A DNA stretch of 64,000 bases. Source: Agromyces fucosus. Lineage in GTDB: Bacteria; Actinomycetota; Actinomycetes; Actinomycetales; Microbacteriaceae. A program made the translations under genes and the position numbers. Location: positions 545,673 through 609,672 of the forward strand of contig NZ_SDPO01000004.1 of the NCBI RefSeq assembly GCF_004134865.1, read 5' to 3'. Positions within the stretch are counted from its first letter, which is position 1. Every line of letters starts with the position of its first letter. The notes below the pieces were generated by a model. That model was not told where the DNA came from and ran no database searches. It was given only the letters and a program-made list of their open reading frames with translations. Below, piece by piece: positions 17,369 to 26,485 of this stretch.

Positions 17369-19231
17369 TCAGGCCTCCAGCGACTCGGAAACTTCGAGCC
17401 AGCGGGTTTCGAGGTCGGCGACGGATGCCTCGAGCTCGCGCAGCGAGTCACCGAGCGCCGCCAGGCCGACGTAGTCGCCCTGGTCGTGCACCGCGAGCTT
17501 CTCGTGCGCCGCGGCGATCTGGACCGAGAGCTTCTCGAGCTTGCGGTCGATCGACGCCAGCTCCTTCTCGGCGTTGCGCCGGTCGGCGCCCGCGAGCGAA
17601 CTCGCCGCTCCCCCGGCCGTCGCCTTCGCGGCCGCAGACGAGGTGGAGGCCGCGTGCGACGACGTCGACGTGCCGGCAGGCGCGTTGGCCGCGACATCCG
17701 CTGCCCTTCGCAGTTCGAGGTACTGCTCGACGCCACGCGGCAGGTCGCGCAGGTGCCCGTCGAGGATGGCGAACTGGCGGTCGGTGACGCGCTCGATGAG
17801 GTAGCGGTCGTGGGAGACGACGAGCAGCGTGCCGGGCCACGAGTCGAGCAGGTCCTCGATCGCCGCGAGCATGTCGGTGTCGAGGTCGTTCGTCGGCTCG
17901 TCGAGGATGAGCACGTTCGGCTCCTGCAGCAGGATGAGCAGGAGCTGCAGGCGCCGCTTCTGACCGCCCGAGAGGTTCTTCACCGGGGTGGACAGCTGTG
18001 CGGTCGTGAAGCCCAGGCGCTCGAGGAGCTGCCCGGGCGTCATCTCCTTGTCGCCGACCTGATAGCTCGATCGCTGCTCGGCGACGACCGCGGAGACTCT
18101 CGAATCCGCCCACTCGGTGAGCTCGTTCAGTTCCTGGCTGAGCGTCGCGATGCGCACGGTCTTGCCGCGCTTGACGCGGCCGGCCGTCGGCTCGACCGCG
18201 CCCGTCACGAGCCCGAGCAGCGTCGACTTGCCGGCGCCGTTGACGCCGAGGATGCCGGTGCGCTCGCCGGGCGCGATGCGCCATTCGACGTCGTTCAGCA
18301 CCGTGCGGGTCGCCGGTTCGCCCGTGACGGGGTCGACCATCGGGAACTGCACCGACACGTCGATGAGGTCGACGACGTCCTTGCCGAGGCGCGAGACCGC
18401 GAGCCGGTCGAGCTCGACCTTGTTGCGGATGGGCGGCTCGTTCGCGATGAGCTCGTTCGCCGCGTCGATGCGGAACTTGGGCTTCGACGTGCGAGCGGGC
18501 GGGCCGCGGCGCAGCCACGCGAGCTCTTTGCGCATGAGGTTCTGGCGCTTCGCCTCGGATGCCGCGGCGGAGCGGTCGCGCTCGACGCGCTGCAGCACGT
18601 AGGCCGCGTAGCCGCCCTCGAAGGGCTCGACGATGCCGTCGTGCACCTCCCACGTCGCGGTGCAGACCTCGTCGAGGAACCAGCGGTCGTGGGTCACGAC
18701 GACGAGGGCGCCGGAGTCGGCGGGCCAGCGGCGCTTCAGGTGTCCGGCGAGCCAGGCGATGCCCTCGACGTCGAGGTGGTTCGTGGGCTCGTCGAGGAAG
18801 ACGACGTCCCAGTCGCCGACGAGGAGGGCGGCGAGTCCGACTCGGCGGCGCTGTCCGCCCGAGAGGCTCGCGATCTGCCCGTGCCACGGGACGTCGCTCA
18901 GGAGGCCCGCGATGACGTCGCGCACCTTGGCGTCGCCCGCCCACACGTGCTCCTCGATGCCGCCGACGACGAACTCGGCGACCGTCTTGCCCGGGTCGAC
19001 CACGTCGGCCTGGTCGAGCGTGCCGATGCGGATGCCGCGGCGATGCGTGACCCGCCCGCCGTCGGCCGTGAGCCGGCCGTCGAGCAGCTTCAGGAGCGTG
19101 GACTTGCCGTCGCCGTTGCGGCCGACGACGCCGATGCGGTCGCCCTCGTCGATGCCGAGGGTCACCTCGTCGAAGACGACGCGCGTCGGGAATTCGAGGT
19201 GCAGGCGCTCGGCGCCCAGGAGATGTGCCAT
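17369..19231 (-). CDS. ABC-F family ATPase (Uup-like)
   Basis: 620 residues with two ABC domains and no membrane segments. Walker A: GRNGDGKSTLLK and GVNGAGKSTLLG. Signatures: LSGGQRRRVGLAAL and LSGGQKRRLQLLL. Walker B: VVFLDEPTNHLD and VLILDEPTNDLD. The domains are joined by a linker at about 225-300. A low-complexity Ala/Ser stretch (about 510-550) leads to a C-terminal coiled coil with ELASIDRKLEKLSVQIAAAHEKL, as in Uup. ABC-F proteins act on ribosomes or DNA intermediates rather than in transport. GGGGGA precedes ATG 19231, and a TAAACT -10 lies just upstream. Confidence 0.93.
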   Translation of the reverse strand: MAHLLGAERLHLEFPTRVVFDEVTLGIDEGDRIGVVGRNGDGKSTLLKLLDGRLTADGGRVTHRRGIRIGTLDQADVVDPGKTVAEFVVGGIEEHVWAGDAKVRDVIAGLLSDVPWHGQIASLSGGQRRRVGLAALLVGDWDVVFLDEPTNHLDVEGIAWLAGHLKRRWPADSGALVVVTHDRWFLDEVCTATWEVHDGIVEPFEGGYAAYVLQRVERDRSAAASEAKRQNLMRKELAWLRRGPPARTSKPKFRIDAANELIANEPPIRNKVELDRLAVSRLGKDVVDLIDVSVQFPMVDPVTGEPATRTVLNDVEWRIAPGERTGILGVNGAGKSTLLGLVTGAVEPTAGRVKRGKTVRIATLSQELNELTEWADSRVSAVVAEQRSSYQVGDKEMTPGQLLERLGFTTAQLSTPVKNLSGGQKRRLQLLLILLQEPNVLILDEPTNDLDTDMLAAIEDLLDSWPGTLLVVSHDRYLIERVTDRQFAILDGHLRDLPRGVEQYLELRRAADVAANAPAGTSTSSHAASTSSAAAKATAGGAASSLAGADRRNAEKELASIDRKLEKLSVQIAAAHEKLAVHDQGDYVGLAALGDSLRELEASVADLETRWLEVSESLEA

Positions 19232-19293
19232 GTCCCCCTGAGTTTACGTGCAGCGGGCTCGCTCGCAGCGACGCGGGCCCGCCTTGCAGCTGC

Positions 19294-20226
19294 TCAGCCC
19301 GAGATGATGCGCGCCCCGTGCACGGCCCCGTGCACGTGCACGGCGTGCAGGCGTGCGGCCGAGAGGGCGACCTGCAGTTCGAGCGCGGAGTCGGTGTCAT
19401 CGACCAGGAACGCGATGGTCGGGCCCGACCCCGAGACGAGGCCGGCGAGCGCCCCATGCGCGGCCCCGAGATCGAGGATGCCGCCGAGTCCGGGAGCGAG
19501 GCTCAGCGCCGCCGGCTGGAGGTCGTTGTGCAGCGACTCCGCGAGGCGTCGGGCGTCGCCCGCACGCAGCGCCTGCAACACCGCCGCGTCGACCACCGGC
19601 GCCGTGCCGTCGTGCACGAGGCCGAGCCGGGACTCGCGCTGCCGGTCGAGCTCCTGGTAGACGGCGGGAGTCGACAGGCCGAACTCCGCGACCGCGAGCA
19701 CCCAGTGGAACGAACCGGTCGCGAGCGCGGGGCTCAGCTGATCGCCGCGCCCCGTGCCGATGGCCGTGCCGCCGGAGAGGGCGAACGGCACGTCGGCGCC
19801 GAGCTTGGCCGCGAGGGCGTGCAGTTCCTCCTTCGCGAGTGCGGTGCCCCAGAGCGCGTCGCAGGCCACGAGGGTCGCCGCGGCATCGGCGGATCCGCCG
19901 CCCATGCCACCGGCGATCGGCACGTGCTTCTCGATCTCGAGGTGCACGCCGCCCGGTACTCCCGCCGTGCGCGCGAGGAGCTTCGCGGCCTTGATGGCGA
20001 GGTTCGAGCGATCGGTCGGCAGGCCCGAGGTGTCGACGGTGCCGCCGAACGAGACGCTGAACTCGTCGTCGGGCCAGGCGCGCACGTCTTCGTAGAGCGA
20101 GACGGCCTGATAGGCGGTGGCGACGTCGTGGTAGCCGTCGGCCTGCACCGCGCCGACCCGCATGAAGAGGTTGATCTTTCCGGGTGCCCGAACGTGCACT
20201 GCCTCGTCGGTCGCCGCGATCGTCAT
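19294..20226 (-). CDS. ispE: 4-diphosphocytidyl-2-C-methyl-D-erythritol kinase
   Basis: Phosphorylates CDP-methylerythritol in the MEP isoprenoid pathway. The 310-residue GHMP kinase has [12 protein letters not shown] near the N-terminus, the phosphate-binding [17 protein letters not shown] (about 95-111), and the C-terminal [13 protein letters not shown]. It follows the DUF4287 gene by 9 nt in the conserved rsmA-to-ispE cluster. It appears to have its own leaderless promoter, whose -10 overlaps the preceding stop codon. Confidence 0.96.
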   Translation of the reverse strand: MTIAATDEAVHVRAPGKINLFMRVGAVQADGYHDVATAYQAVSLYEDVRAWPDDEFSVSFGGTVDTSGLPTDRSNLAIKAAKLLARTAGVPGGVHLEIEKHVPIAGGMGGGSADAAATLVACDALWGTALAKEELHALAAKLGADVPFALSGGTAIGTGRGDQLSPALATGSFHWVLAVAEFGLSTPAVYQELDRQRESRLGLVHDGTAPVVDAAVLQALRAGDARRLAESLHNDLQPAALSLAPGLGGILDLGAAHGALAGLVSGSGPTIAFLVDDTDSALELQVALSAARLHAVHVHGAVHGARIISG

Positions 20227-20232
20227 GACTCC

Positions 20233-20238
20233 ACGCTA
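20233..20238 (-). promoter_or_regulatory. -10 hexamer of ispE overlapping the upstream stop codon
   Basis: TAGCGT lies 6 nt before ATG 20226. Its first three bases, TAG, are the stop codon of the upstream DUF4287 gene. The spacing matches the leaderless promoters elsewhere in the window. Confidence 0.55.
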
Positions 20239-20796
20239 ACCGACCGCTTCCACGGCCACCGCGCCGAGCCATCCGCGCAGGGTCTCCTTGGCCTCGGCGA
20301 GGTCGTCGCCGTTCGGCATGCGACCGCGCACGAGGCCGATGGAGGTCTTGCCCGCGCCGCGGGCCGACGCCGAGGCGAGCAGGAACTCCCCGCTGTCGAG
20401 TGGGAAGCGAGCGGTCGGGTACTTCGCCGCGAGGTTCAGGGCGAGCGGTTCGACGCCCGTCTGCGCGGTCACCACGGCGGCGAGGGCGCGCAGCGCCGGC
20501 TCGACGTCGCCCGCGATCGTGCGCGTGACGCTCACCTCGAAGGTGCCGTCCTGACGCTGTCCGGGCAGGCGGATGCCCCGCGCCTGCTCGTACCCGACGG
20601 TGATGCCCTGCGCCCACCACGGGTCGACGCCCTGATCTCGGGCGAGCCAGTTGGCGATCGCCTGGTGCTTCCAGCCGGCCGCGCCGGCGGCGTCGAGCAG
20701 TGCGAACCAGTCGTCCCGCGACCTGCCCGTCGCGCTGACGACGGCGTCGTCGCCGACGTTGTCGGCCGATGCCCCCACCGATCGTTGCGTGCCCAC
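20236..20796 (-). CDS. DUF4287-type protein
   Basis: About 186 residues. The N-terminal part (TGRSRDDWFALLDAAGAAGWKHQAIANWL through WWAQGITVGYEQARG) matches the DUF4287 pattern. The C-terminal part (about 80-185) looks like a small alpha/beta domain with ARFPLDSGEFLLASASARGAGKTSIGLVRGRM. Function unknown. Two GTG starts compete: 20805, and 20796, which lies 7 nt after a TAGCGT at 20804-20809. I chose 20796 because that -10 would overlap the earlier codon. It sits 21 nt after rsmA. Confidence 0.65.
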   Translation of the reverse strand: MGTQRSVGASADNVGDDAVVSATGRSRDDWFALLDAAGAAGWKHQAIANWLARDQGVDPWWAQGITVGYEQARGIRLPGQRQDGTFEVSVTRTIAGDVEPALRALAAVVTAQTGVEPLALNLAAKYPTARFPLDSGEFLLASASARGAGKTSIGLVRGRMPNGDDLAEAKETLRGWLGAVAVEAVG

Positions 20797-20817
20797 GGCA
20801 CCCACGCTAGCGCGAGA

Positions 20818-21690
20818 TCAGACCGCGCGGGCGATGCGGAGGAAGTCGGCCACGGTGAGTTGTTCGCCGCGCTCCTGCGGGTCGACACCCGCGGCCTCGA
20901 GCACGGCGCTCGCCTGTGCTGATCCGCCCCCGAGCACCGACGAGAGCGACTGTCGCAGCATCTTGCGCCGCTGCTGGAACGCCGCGTCGACGAGGGCGAA
21001 GGTGGCGATGCGCTCGGCCTCGGTGCCCGGGGCGTCCGCTCGCTCGAAGCCGACGAGCACCGAGTCGACGTTCGGGACCGGCCAGAAGACCATCCGCGAG
21101 ACCTGGCCCGCCGTGCGCCAGTTGCCGTACCAGGCCGCCTTGACGCTCGGCGCGCCGTAGACCTTCGAGCCGGGGTCGGCGGCGAGCCGGTAGCCGACCT
21201 CGGCCTGCACCATGACGATGCCCGACTGCAGGGAGTCGAAGTGCTCGAGCAGGTGCAGCAGCACCGGCACCGAGATGTTGTAGGGGAGGTTCGCGACGAG
21301 CCGCACCGGTTCGCCGGGCAGCTCGGTCACGCGCAACGCGTCTTCGGTCACCACAGTGAGTGGGGTGCCCGGCTGCATGATGCCGGCGGTGTGCGGCAAC
21401 TGGGCGGCGAGGCGCTTGTCGATCTCGACGGCGATGACGGATGCCCCGGTCTCGAGCAGCCCGAGCGTCAGCGAGCCGAGACCCGGTCCGATCTCGAGCA
21501 CCGTCTCGCCCGGCTGCACGCCGGCGGTCTGCACGATACGGCGTACGGTGTTCGCGTCGTGCACGAAGTTCTGGCCGAGCTTCTTCGTCGGCGTGACGTC
21601 GAGGAGCTCGGCGAGGTCGCGGATCTCGGCGGGCCCGAGCAGCCTGGGGACCGTCTCGGCGCCCTCAGCCGCATGTCGATGCGCGTTCAC
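20818..21690 (-). CDS. rsmA: 16S rRNA (A1518/A1519-N6) dimethyltransferase
   Basis: Dimethylates two adjacent adenosines in helix 45 of 16S rRNA using SAM. The 290 residues contain [10 protein letters not shown], motif [14 protein letters not shown], the acidic strand [10 protein letters not shown], and the catalytic [10 protein letters not shown] (NLPY). The C-terminal helical domain ends [14 protein letters not shown]. The start is GTG 21690, whose GTGA overlaps the tatD stop. Part of the metG-tatD-rsmA-ispE cluster. Confidence 0.97.
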   Translation of the reverse strand: MNAHRHAAEGAETVPRLLGPAEIRDLAELLDVTPTKKLGQNFVHDANTVRRIVQTAGVQPGETVLEIGPGLGSLTLGLLETGASVIAVEIDKRLAAQLPHTAGIMQPGTPLTVVTEDALRVTELPGEPVRLVANLPYNISVPVLLHLLEHFDSLQSGIVMVQAEVGYRLAADPGSKVYGAPSVKAAWYGNWRTAGQVSRMVFWPVPNVDSVLVGFERADAPGTEAERIATFALVDAAFQQRRKMLRQSLSSVLGGGSAQASAVLEAAGVDPQERGEQLTVADFLRIARAV

Positions 21691-22625
21691 GCCCCTGCGT
21701 CCGCTTCTGCTGGCCCGATCACGGGCTCATCTTGCCACGAGCCGTACACCGCGACCGTGTTCGCCGCGAGCTGTTCGCAGAACTCGTCGAGGTCGGCACC
21801 GAGCACCTCGGCCATGAAACGCACCGTGTGCGGCACGAGGTAGGGCGCGTTCGGGCGGCCGCGGAGCGGAACGGGCGTGAGGTACGGGGCATCCGTCTCG
21901 ACGAGGATGCGGTCGCTCGGCGCGACCCGAAGCGCCTCGCGGAGGTTCTCGGCGTTCTTGAACGTGACGTTGCCGGCGAACGAGAGGTACCAGCCCTCGT
22001 CGGCGGCGAGCCTCGCGAGCTCCTCGCCGCCCGAGAAGCAGTGGAACACGGTGCGCTCGGGTGCACCGACCCGGCGGAGGGTCGACACGACCTCGTCGTG
22101 CGCGTCGCGGTCGTGGATCTGCAGCGCGAGCCCGTGCCGCTTCGCGATGTCGATGTGGGCCTCGAACGAACGGAACTGCGCGCCCCGACCGTCTTCACCC
22201 GTGCGGAAGAAATCGAGCCCGGTCTCGCCGATCGCACGCACGCGCGGGCGCGCCGCGAGCTCGTCGATCACGGCGAGGGCGTCGTCGAGCCCGGTGCCCG
22301 ACACCCCAGCAGATGCCTCGAGCTCGGGCGCCTCGTTCGGGTGCAGGGCCACCGCCGCGAGCAGCCGCGGCTCGCGCGCCGCGACCTCGGCCGACCAGAT
22401 GCTCGTCGCGACATCCGTGCCGACCTGCACGGCCCCGGCGATGCCGACGGATGCCGCGCGCTCGAGGTGCTCGTGCACGTCGAGGGGCAGCGCGCCGTCG
22501 GCGATCTCGAGGTGCGTGTGGTTGTCGTACACGGCCACGCGGAGCGGCTCGGGCGCCGGCGGGTACTCGACGGCACGGCCACCGTCGGAGCGGGTGCGGA
22601 GGTGTGCGGGCGACGGATCGCTCAC
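21687..22625 (-). CDS. TatD-family metal-dependent DNase
   Basis: 312 residues. TIM-barrel metal hydrolase with DNHTHLEI (first His pair), [28 protein letters not shown] and [11 protein letters not shown], the usual TatD ligands. The family includes 3'-5' exonucleases in DNA repair. GTG 22625 gives a 40-residue N-terminal extension before the DNHTH strand. It lies 22 nt after metG and overlaps rsmA by 4 nt, so the cluster is probably read as one message. Confidence 0.93.
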   Translation of the reverse strand: MSDPSPAHLRTRSDGGRAVEYPPAPEPLRVAVYDNHTHLEIADGALPLDVHEHLERAASVGIAGAVQVGTDVATSIWSAEVAAREPRLLAAVALHPNEAPELEASAGVSGTGLDDALAVIDELAARPRVRAIGETGLDFFRTGEDGRGAQFRSFEAHIDIAKRHGLALQIHDRDAHDEVVSTLRRVGAPERTVFHCFSGGEELARLAADEGWYLSFAGNVTFKNAENLREALRVAPSDRILVETDAPYLTPVPLRGRPNAPYLVPHTVRFMAEVLGADLDEFCEQLAANTVAVYGSWQDEPVIGPAEADAGA

Positions 22626-22647
22626 GCCGCTGCTGCTCCGAGCTCGA

Positions 22648-24207
22648 TCATTCGGCCACCTCGACGCGCGGGAAGAGCCCTTCGAGCGCCGTGACCTGCG
22701 TGCCGGTCGTCCAGGAGTCGGCCTGGTCGATGCGCTGCTCCTGCACGGTGCCGGGGGCGCCGAGCGCGGTCCAGAGCTTGGCCGTCGCGACGGGCAGCAC
22801 CGGCGAGAGCAGCACGGCGAGCGTGCCGAGGCCGTGGTACGCCGTGGCGAGCACGGTCTCGAGGCGGTCGCGCTGCTCGGGGTCCTTCGCGAGGCTCCAC
22901 GGCTCCTCGATCGTGAGGTAGCCGTTGAGGGCGTCGACGAGCTCCCAGGCGGCGCCGATGGCCTCGTGGATCGCGAGGCGGCCGATCGCCTCCCACGAGG
23001 CATCCGTCGCCCGTCGCTCGACGCTCGCGATCTCGATGTCGGCGGCCGTCAGGGTGCCGGCGGCGGGCACCGCGCCGTCGCAGTAGCGGTTGATCATCGC
23101 GACCACGCGCGAGGCGAGGTTGCCGAAGCCGTTCGCGAGCTCGGCCTGGTAGCGCGCCGCCAGATCTTCCCACGAGAACGAGCCGTCTTGGCCGAACGCG
23201 ATCGCGCGCAGGAAGTAGTAGCGGAACGCGTCGGAGCCGAAGGTCTCGGTGATCTGCTCGGGCGCGATGCCGGTGAGCTTCGACTTCGACATCTTCTCGC
23301 CGCCGACGAGCAGCCAGCCGTGACCGAAGACGCCCTTCGGCACCTCGAGACCCGCCGCCATGAGCATGGCCGGCCAGATCACGGCGTGGAAGCGCAGGAT
23401 GTCCTTGCCGATGAGGTGCTGGGCCGGCCAGCGGCGCGCGAACTCCTCGTCGTCCTGCCCGTAGCCGACGGCGGTGATGTAGTTCAGGAGCGCGTCGAAC
23501 CAGACGTAGACGACGTGCGACTCGTCCCACGGCACCTTCACGCCCCAGTCGAACGTCGAACGCGAGATCGAGAGGTCGGCGAGGCCCGACTTCACGAACG
23601 AGACGGCCTCGTTGCGCGCCGATTCGGGCTGCACGAAGTCGGGGCGCTCCTCGTAGAGCGCGAGCAGCTTGTCGGCGAACGCCGACATGCGGAAGAAGTA
23701 GTTCTTCTCGTGCAGCAGCTCGACGGGCTTCGAGTGGATCGCGCAGACTTGCTGGCCCTCGTACTCCCCCGTGCCCGGCACGAGGTCGGACGGCTGCTTG
23801 TACTCCTCGCAGCCGACGCAGTAGTAACCCTCGTACTCGCCCGTGTAGATGTGGCCGTCGTCGTAGAGCTTCTGCAGGAACTTCTGCACGTTCGCCTCGT
23901 GGCGGGCGTCGGTCGTGCGGATGAAGTCGTCGTTGGCGATGTCGACGGTCGCGAGCAGCGGCTTCCACGCCTCGTCGACGAGCTTGTCGGCCCACTGCTT
24001 CGGCGTCACGCCATTGGCGGTCGCGGTGCGCAGGATCTTCTGGCCGTGCTCGTCGGTGCCCGTGAGCATCCAGGTGTCGTCGCCCGCCTGGCGGTGCCAG
24101 CGCGCGAGCACGTCGGCAGCGACCTCGGTGTAGGCGTGCCCGATGTGGGGCACGTCATTCACGTAGAAAATGGGCGTGGTGATATAGAACGAGGAGCCGT
24201 CGGCCAT
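22648..24207 (-). CDS. metG: Methionyl-tRNA synthetase
   Basis: Class I synthetase of 519 residues charging tRNA-Met. The HIGH motif appears as YVNDVPHIGHAYTE and KMSKS as GGEKMSKSKLTG (about 294). The zinc-knuckle region carries a reduced set of ligands (YYCVGCEEY, then VCAIH). An anticodon-binding helical domain makes up the C-terminal third. No EMAP/Trbp111 C-terminal extension is present. The promoter -10 TAGGAT sits 6 nt before ATG 24207, so the message is probably leaderless. Confidence 0.97.
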   Translation of the reverse strand: MADGSSFYITTPIFYVNDVPHIGHAYTEVAADVLARWHRQAGDDTWMLTGTDEHGQKILRTATANGVTPKQWADKLVDEAWKPLLATVDIANDDFIRTTDARHEANVQKFLQKLYDDGHIYTGEYEGYYCVGCEEYKQPSDLVPGTGEYEGQQVCAIHSKPVELLHEKNYFFRMSAFADKLLALYEERPDFVQPESARNEAVSFVKSGLADLSISRSTFDWGVKVPWDESHVVYVWFDALLNYITAVGYGQDDEEFARRWPAQHLIGKDILRFHAVIWPAMLMAAGLEVPKGVFGHGWLLVGGEKMSKSKLTGIAPEQITETFGSDAFRYYFLRAIAFGQDGSFSWEDLAARYQAELANGFGNLASRVVAMINRYCDGAVPAAGTLTAADIEIASVERRATDASWEAIGRLAIHEAIGAAWELVDALNGYLTIEEPWSLAKDPEQRDRLETVLATAYHGLGTLAVLLSPVLPVATAKLWTALGAPGTVQEQRIDQADSWTTGTQVTALEGLFPRVEVAE

Positions 24208-24213
24208 TCCCCA

Positions 24214-24219
24214 ATCCTA
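24214..24219 (-). promoter_or_regulatory. -10 hexamer of metG (leaderless)
   Basis: TAGGAT on the minus strand, 6 nt before the metG ATG, with no ribosome-binding site between. Confidence 0.6.
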
Positions 24220-24224
24220 CGGGC

Positions 24225-24414
24225 GAGCGGATGTCCCGGCGTCCCGGTTACGCCGACGCCGGCGCACGCTGCAGCTTCAAGGTCGGAGTCAGGGGCGAGC
24301 GGACGTGCCGGAGTCCCGGTTACGCCGACGCCGGCGGACGCTCCAGTTGCAAGTCACTGCTGAGCGGATGTCCCGGCGTTCCGGTCGCGCCGACGGCGGC
24401 GGACGCTGCCGTCG
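24225..24414. repeat. Three imperfect direct repeats, the last inside a gene 3' end
   Basis: Copies begin with GAGCGG at 24225, 24297 and 24362 (offsets 72 and 65 bp). They share the pattern GAGCGGAYGTSCCGG, then CGCCGACG and a CGGACGCT-like block. The third copy encodes the C-terminal residues of the minus-strand oxidoreductase. The two others lie in the spacer before metG, and a TCA (TGA on the minus strand) precedes copies 2 and 3 at similar positions. Confidence 0.8.
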
Positions 24415-25466
24415 AGGATCGCCGGGGGCACCGCCTCCTCCACCTCCATGTGCTCGTGCGGGGTCGGCACGCCGAGCGTCACGTCCTGTTCCTTGATCGC
24501 GGGCTCCTGCACCTTCTGGCCGGGATAGCCGACGATCCGCATGCCGAGCACGATCTTCCCGGGCGCCTCGCGCCGGTCGAGCGCGCGGTAGGCGTCGGCG
24601 ACGGACTCGAGCGGGAAGATGTCGGCGATCGGCAGCCGCGCCCGGCGGGCCGCGACGAGGGCGGCGACACGGCCGAGCGCCACGACGTCGCCGGCGTAGA
24701 GCTTGACGGCCTCCTCATCCTCCACGGCGTCCCAGTCGAGCACCGTGAGGATCCGCGAGGGCGGCACCCCGAGGGCGATCGCCGCATCGGTCTCGCCGCC
24801 GAGGAAGTCGAGGAAGCCGGTGACGGGCCCCGGGGCGACCGGCCGCACGCGCTCGGCGAGGTCGGGTCCGTAGGCCACGGGCAGCACCCCGAACTGCCGC
24901 AGGAAGTCGAATCGCGTCTCGACGCTCGTGCCGATCACGGTGGCGCCACGCATGCGGGCGAACTGGGCGGCGAGGCATCCGACGCCGCCGGCCGCAGCGG
25001 TGATGACGACCGTGTCGGACGGCGTCAGCGCCAGCCCCTCGACCGCCGTCCACGCGGTCGTGCCCGCGACGTAGAGCGAGCCGGCGACCTCCCAGGCGAG
25101 CTCGGGCGGCTTCGTCAGCAGCTGCGCCTCGGGCACGACGACGTGGGTCGCGTGCGCGCCCCGATCGACGAAGCCCATGACCTCGTCGCCGTGCGAGAAC
25201 GAGGAGACGCCGGGTCCGGTCGCGGCGACGACCCCCGCGAGATCGCGGCCCTGCACCGATGGGAAGCTGACGGGCCAGCGTTCGGGATGGTCTCCTCGAC
25301 GGATCGCGCTCTCGACCGGGTTCAGCCCCGTCGCGAACACCGCGACGAGCACTTCGCCCTCGCCGGGGATGGGCATCGGCTGTTCGACGACCTCGAGCAC
25401 CTCTGGTCCGCCGTGCTCGGAGAATCGGACGACGTGAGCCAGGTCGTGGGTCGGGTCGTGAGTCAT
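24354..25466 (-). CDS. NADP-dependent quinone oxidoreductase-like MDR enzyme
   Basis: 370 residues. Zinc-less medium-chain reductase: an N-terminal GroES-like domain with GLNPVESAIRRG and VQGRDLAGVVAATG, then a Rossmann domain with ITAAAGGVGCLAAQFAR (about 150-166). No zinc-ligand cysteines are seen. ATG 25466 was chosen because GGAGG lies 6 nt upstream. The C-terminus is unusual: after the catalytic domain there are about 40 extra residues, ending in an Arg-rich stretch encoded by one copy of the neighbouring direct repeat. Substrate unknown. Confidence 0.85.
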   Translation of the reverse strand: MTHDPTHDLAHVVRFSEHGGPEVLEVVEQPMPIPGEGEVLVAVFATGLNPVESAIRRGDHPERWPVSFPSVQGRDLAGVVAATGPGVSSFSHGDEVMGFVDRGAHATHVVVPEAQLLTKPPELAWEVAGSLYVAGTTAWTAVEGLALTPSDTVVITAAAGGVGCLAAQFARMRGATVIGTSVETRFDFLRQFGVLPVAYGPDLAERVRPVAPGPVTGFLDFLGGETDAAIALGVPPSRILTVLDWDAVEDEEAVKLYAGDVVALGRVAALVAARRARLPIADIFPLESVADAYRALDRREAPGKIVLGMRIVGYPGQKVQEPAIKEQDVTLGVPTPHEHMEVEEAVPPAILDGSVRRRRRDRNAGTSAQQ

Positions 25467-25586
25467 CTCGCACCTCCACCGCTCTACGGGTACTGCCATT
25501 CTCCGCCTGCCCGGCGGAATCCGACAGGGCTGGACACGGTGCGCCCGCGACCGCTAGGCGGGCGTGCCCGGCGACTCGCCGGCGTG

Positions 25587-26411
25587 TCAGCCGCGTTTGC
25601 GCGCCTGCAGCGCCGCCTCGTAGAGGTCTCGCGTGCTCAGGCCGCTCTCCGCGGCGACGAGCGCCGCCGCGTCCTTCAACCGGGTACCGGATGCCGCGAG
25701 CTCGAGCACCCGCGCGAGCGCGTTCTCGGGGTTCGCCTCCTGTTCGCCCGCTCCCCCGACGACGATCACGATCTCGCCGCGCACCCCGCCCTCGGCCCAG
25801 GTCGCGAGTTCGCCGAGCGGGCCGCGGCGCACCTCCTCGTACATCTTGGTGAGCTCGCGGCAGACCGCTGCGGGCCGGTCGGCTCCGAACGCCTCGGCGA
25901 GGGCGGCGAGGCTCGCGGCGAGCCGCGACGGGCCCTCGAAGAACAGCAGGGTGCGGCGGTCGCCGGCGAGCTCGGCGAGGCGACGGGCGCGCTCCCCCGC
26001 CTTGCGCGGAAGGAAGCCCTCGAATGCGAAGCGGTCGGTCGGCAGGCCCGACACGGCGAGCGCGGTGATCACGGCCGACGGGCCGGGCAGGACGGTGACC
26101 TCGACGCCTGCGTCGGCCGCCGCCGCCACGAGCGGGAATCCGGGATCGGACACGGTCGGCATGCCGGCGTCGCTCAGCACGAGCAGGTCGGTGTCACGCG
26201 CGAGTTCGACGAGCTCCGCCGCCTTCTGCCGTTCGTTGTGCTCGTGCAGCGCGATGAGCCTCGGGCGGTTCTCGATGCCGAGGCCGGCGAGCAGCCGCTG
26301 GGTCACCCGCGTGTCTTCGGAGGCGATGACGGTCGCCGAGGCCAGCGCCTCGCGAAGACGGGTTGAAGCGTCGCCGAGATTGCCGATGGGCGTCGCCGCG
26401 AGGATGATCAT
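25587..26411 (-). CDS. rsmI: 16S rRNA (cytidine-1402-2'-O)-methyltransferase
   Basis: Methylates the ribose of C1402 in the decoding centre. The 274 residues show the tetrapyrrole-methylase fold: ILAATPIGNLGDAS, SEDTRVTQRLL, the SAM loop SDAGMPTVSDPG, and LPGPSAVITAL, then GFLPRKAGER and EGPSRL. ATG 26411 gives the canonical MIILAATPIG start; ATG 26423, four codons upstream, is the alternative. Neither has a good ribosome-binding site. Divergent from pmt, a widely conserved actinobacterial arrangement. Confidence 0.95.
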   Translation of the reverse strand: MIILAATPIGNLGDASTRLREALASATVIASEDTRVTQRLLAGLGIENRPRLIALHEHNERQKAAELVELARDTDLLVLSDAGMPTVSDPGFPLVAAAADAGVEVTVLPGPSAVITALAVSGLPTDRFAFEGFLPRKAGERARRLAELAGDRRTLLFFEGPSRLAASLAALAEAFGADRPAAVCRELTKMYEEVRRGPLGELATWAEGGVRGEIVIVVGGAGEQEANPENALARVLELAASGTRLKDAAALVAAESGLSTRDLYEAALQARKRG

Positions 26412-26473
26412 GGTCTCAAGCATGACACCAGCCCGCACCAGTCGTCTGGCCGGGCCTGTCCGCCCGACTCGTT

Positions 26474-26479
26474 TAGGGT
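26474..26479 (+). promoter_or_regulatory. -10 hexamer of the mannosyltransferase gene
   Basis: TAGGGT ends 6 nt before ATG 26486. There is no Shine-Dalgarno sequence, so the gene is probably leaderless. Confidence 0.55.
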
Positions 26480-26485
26480 TGGCGC

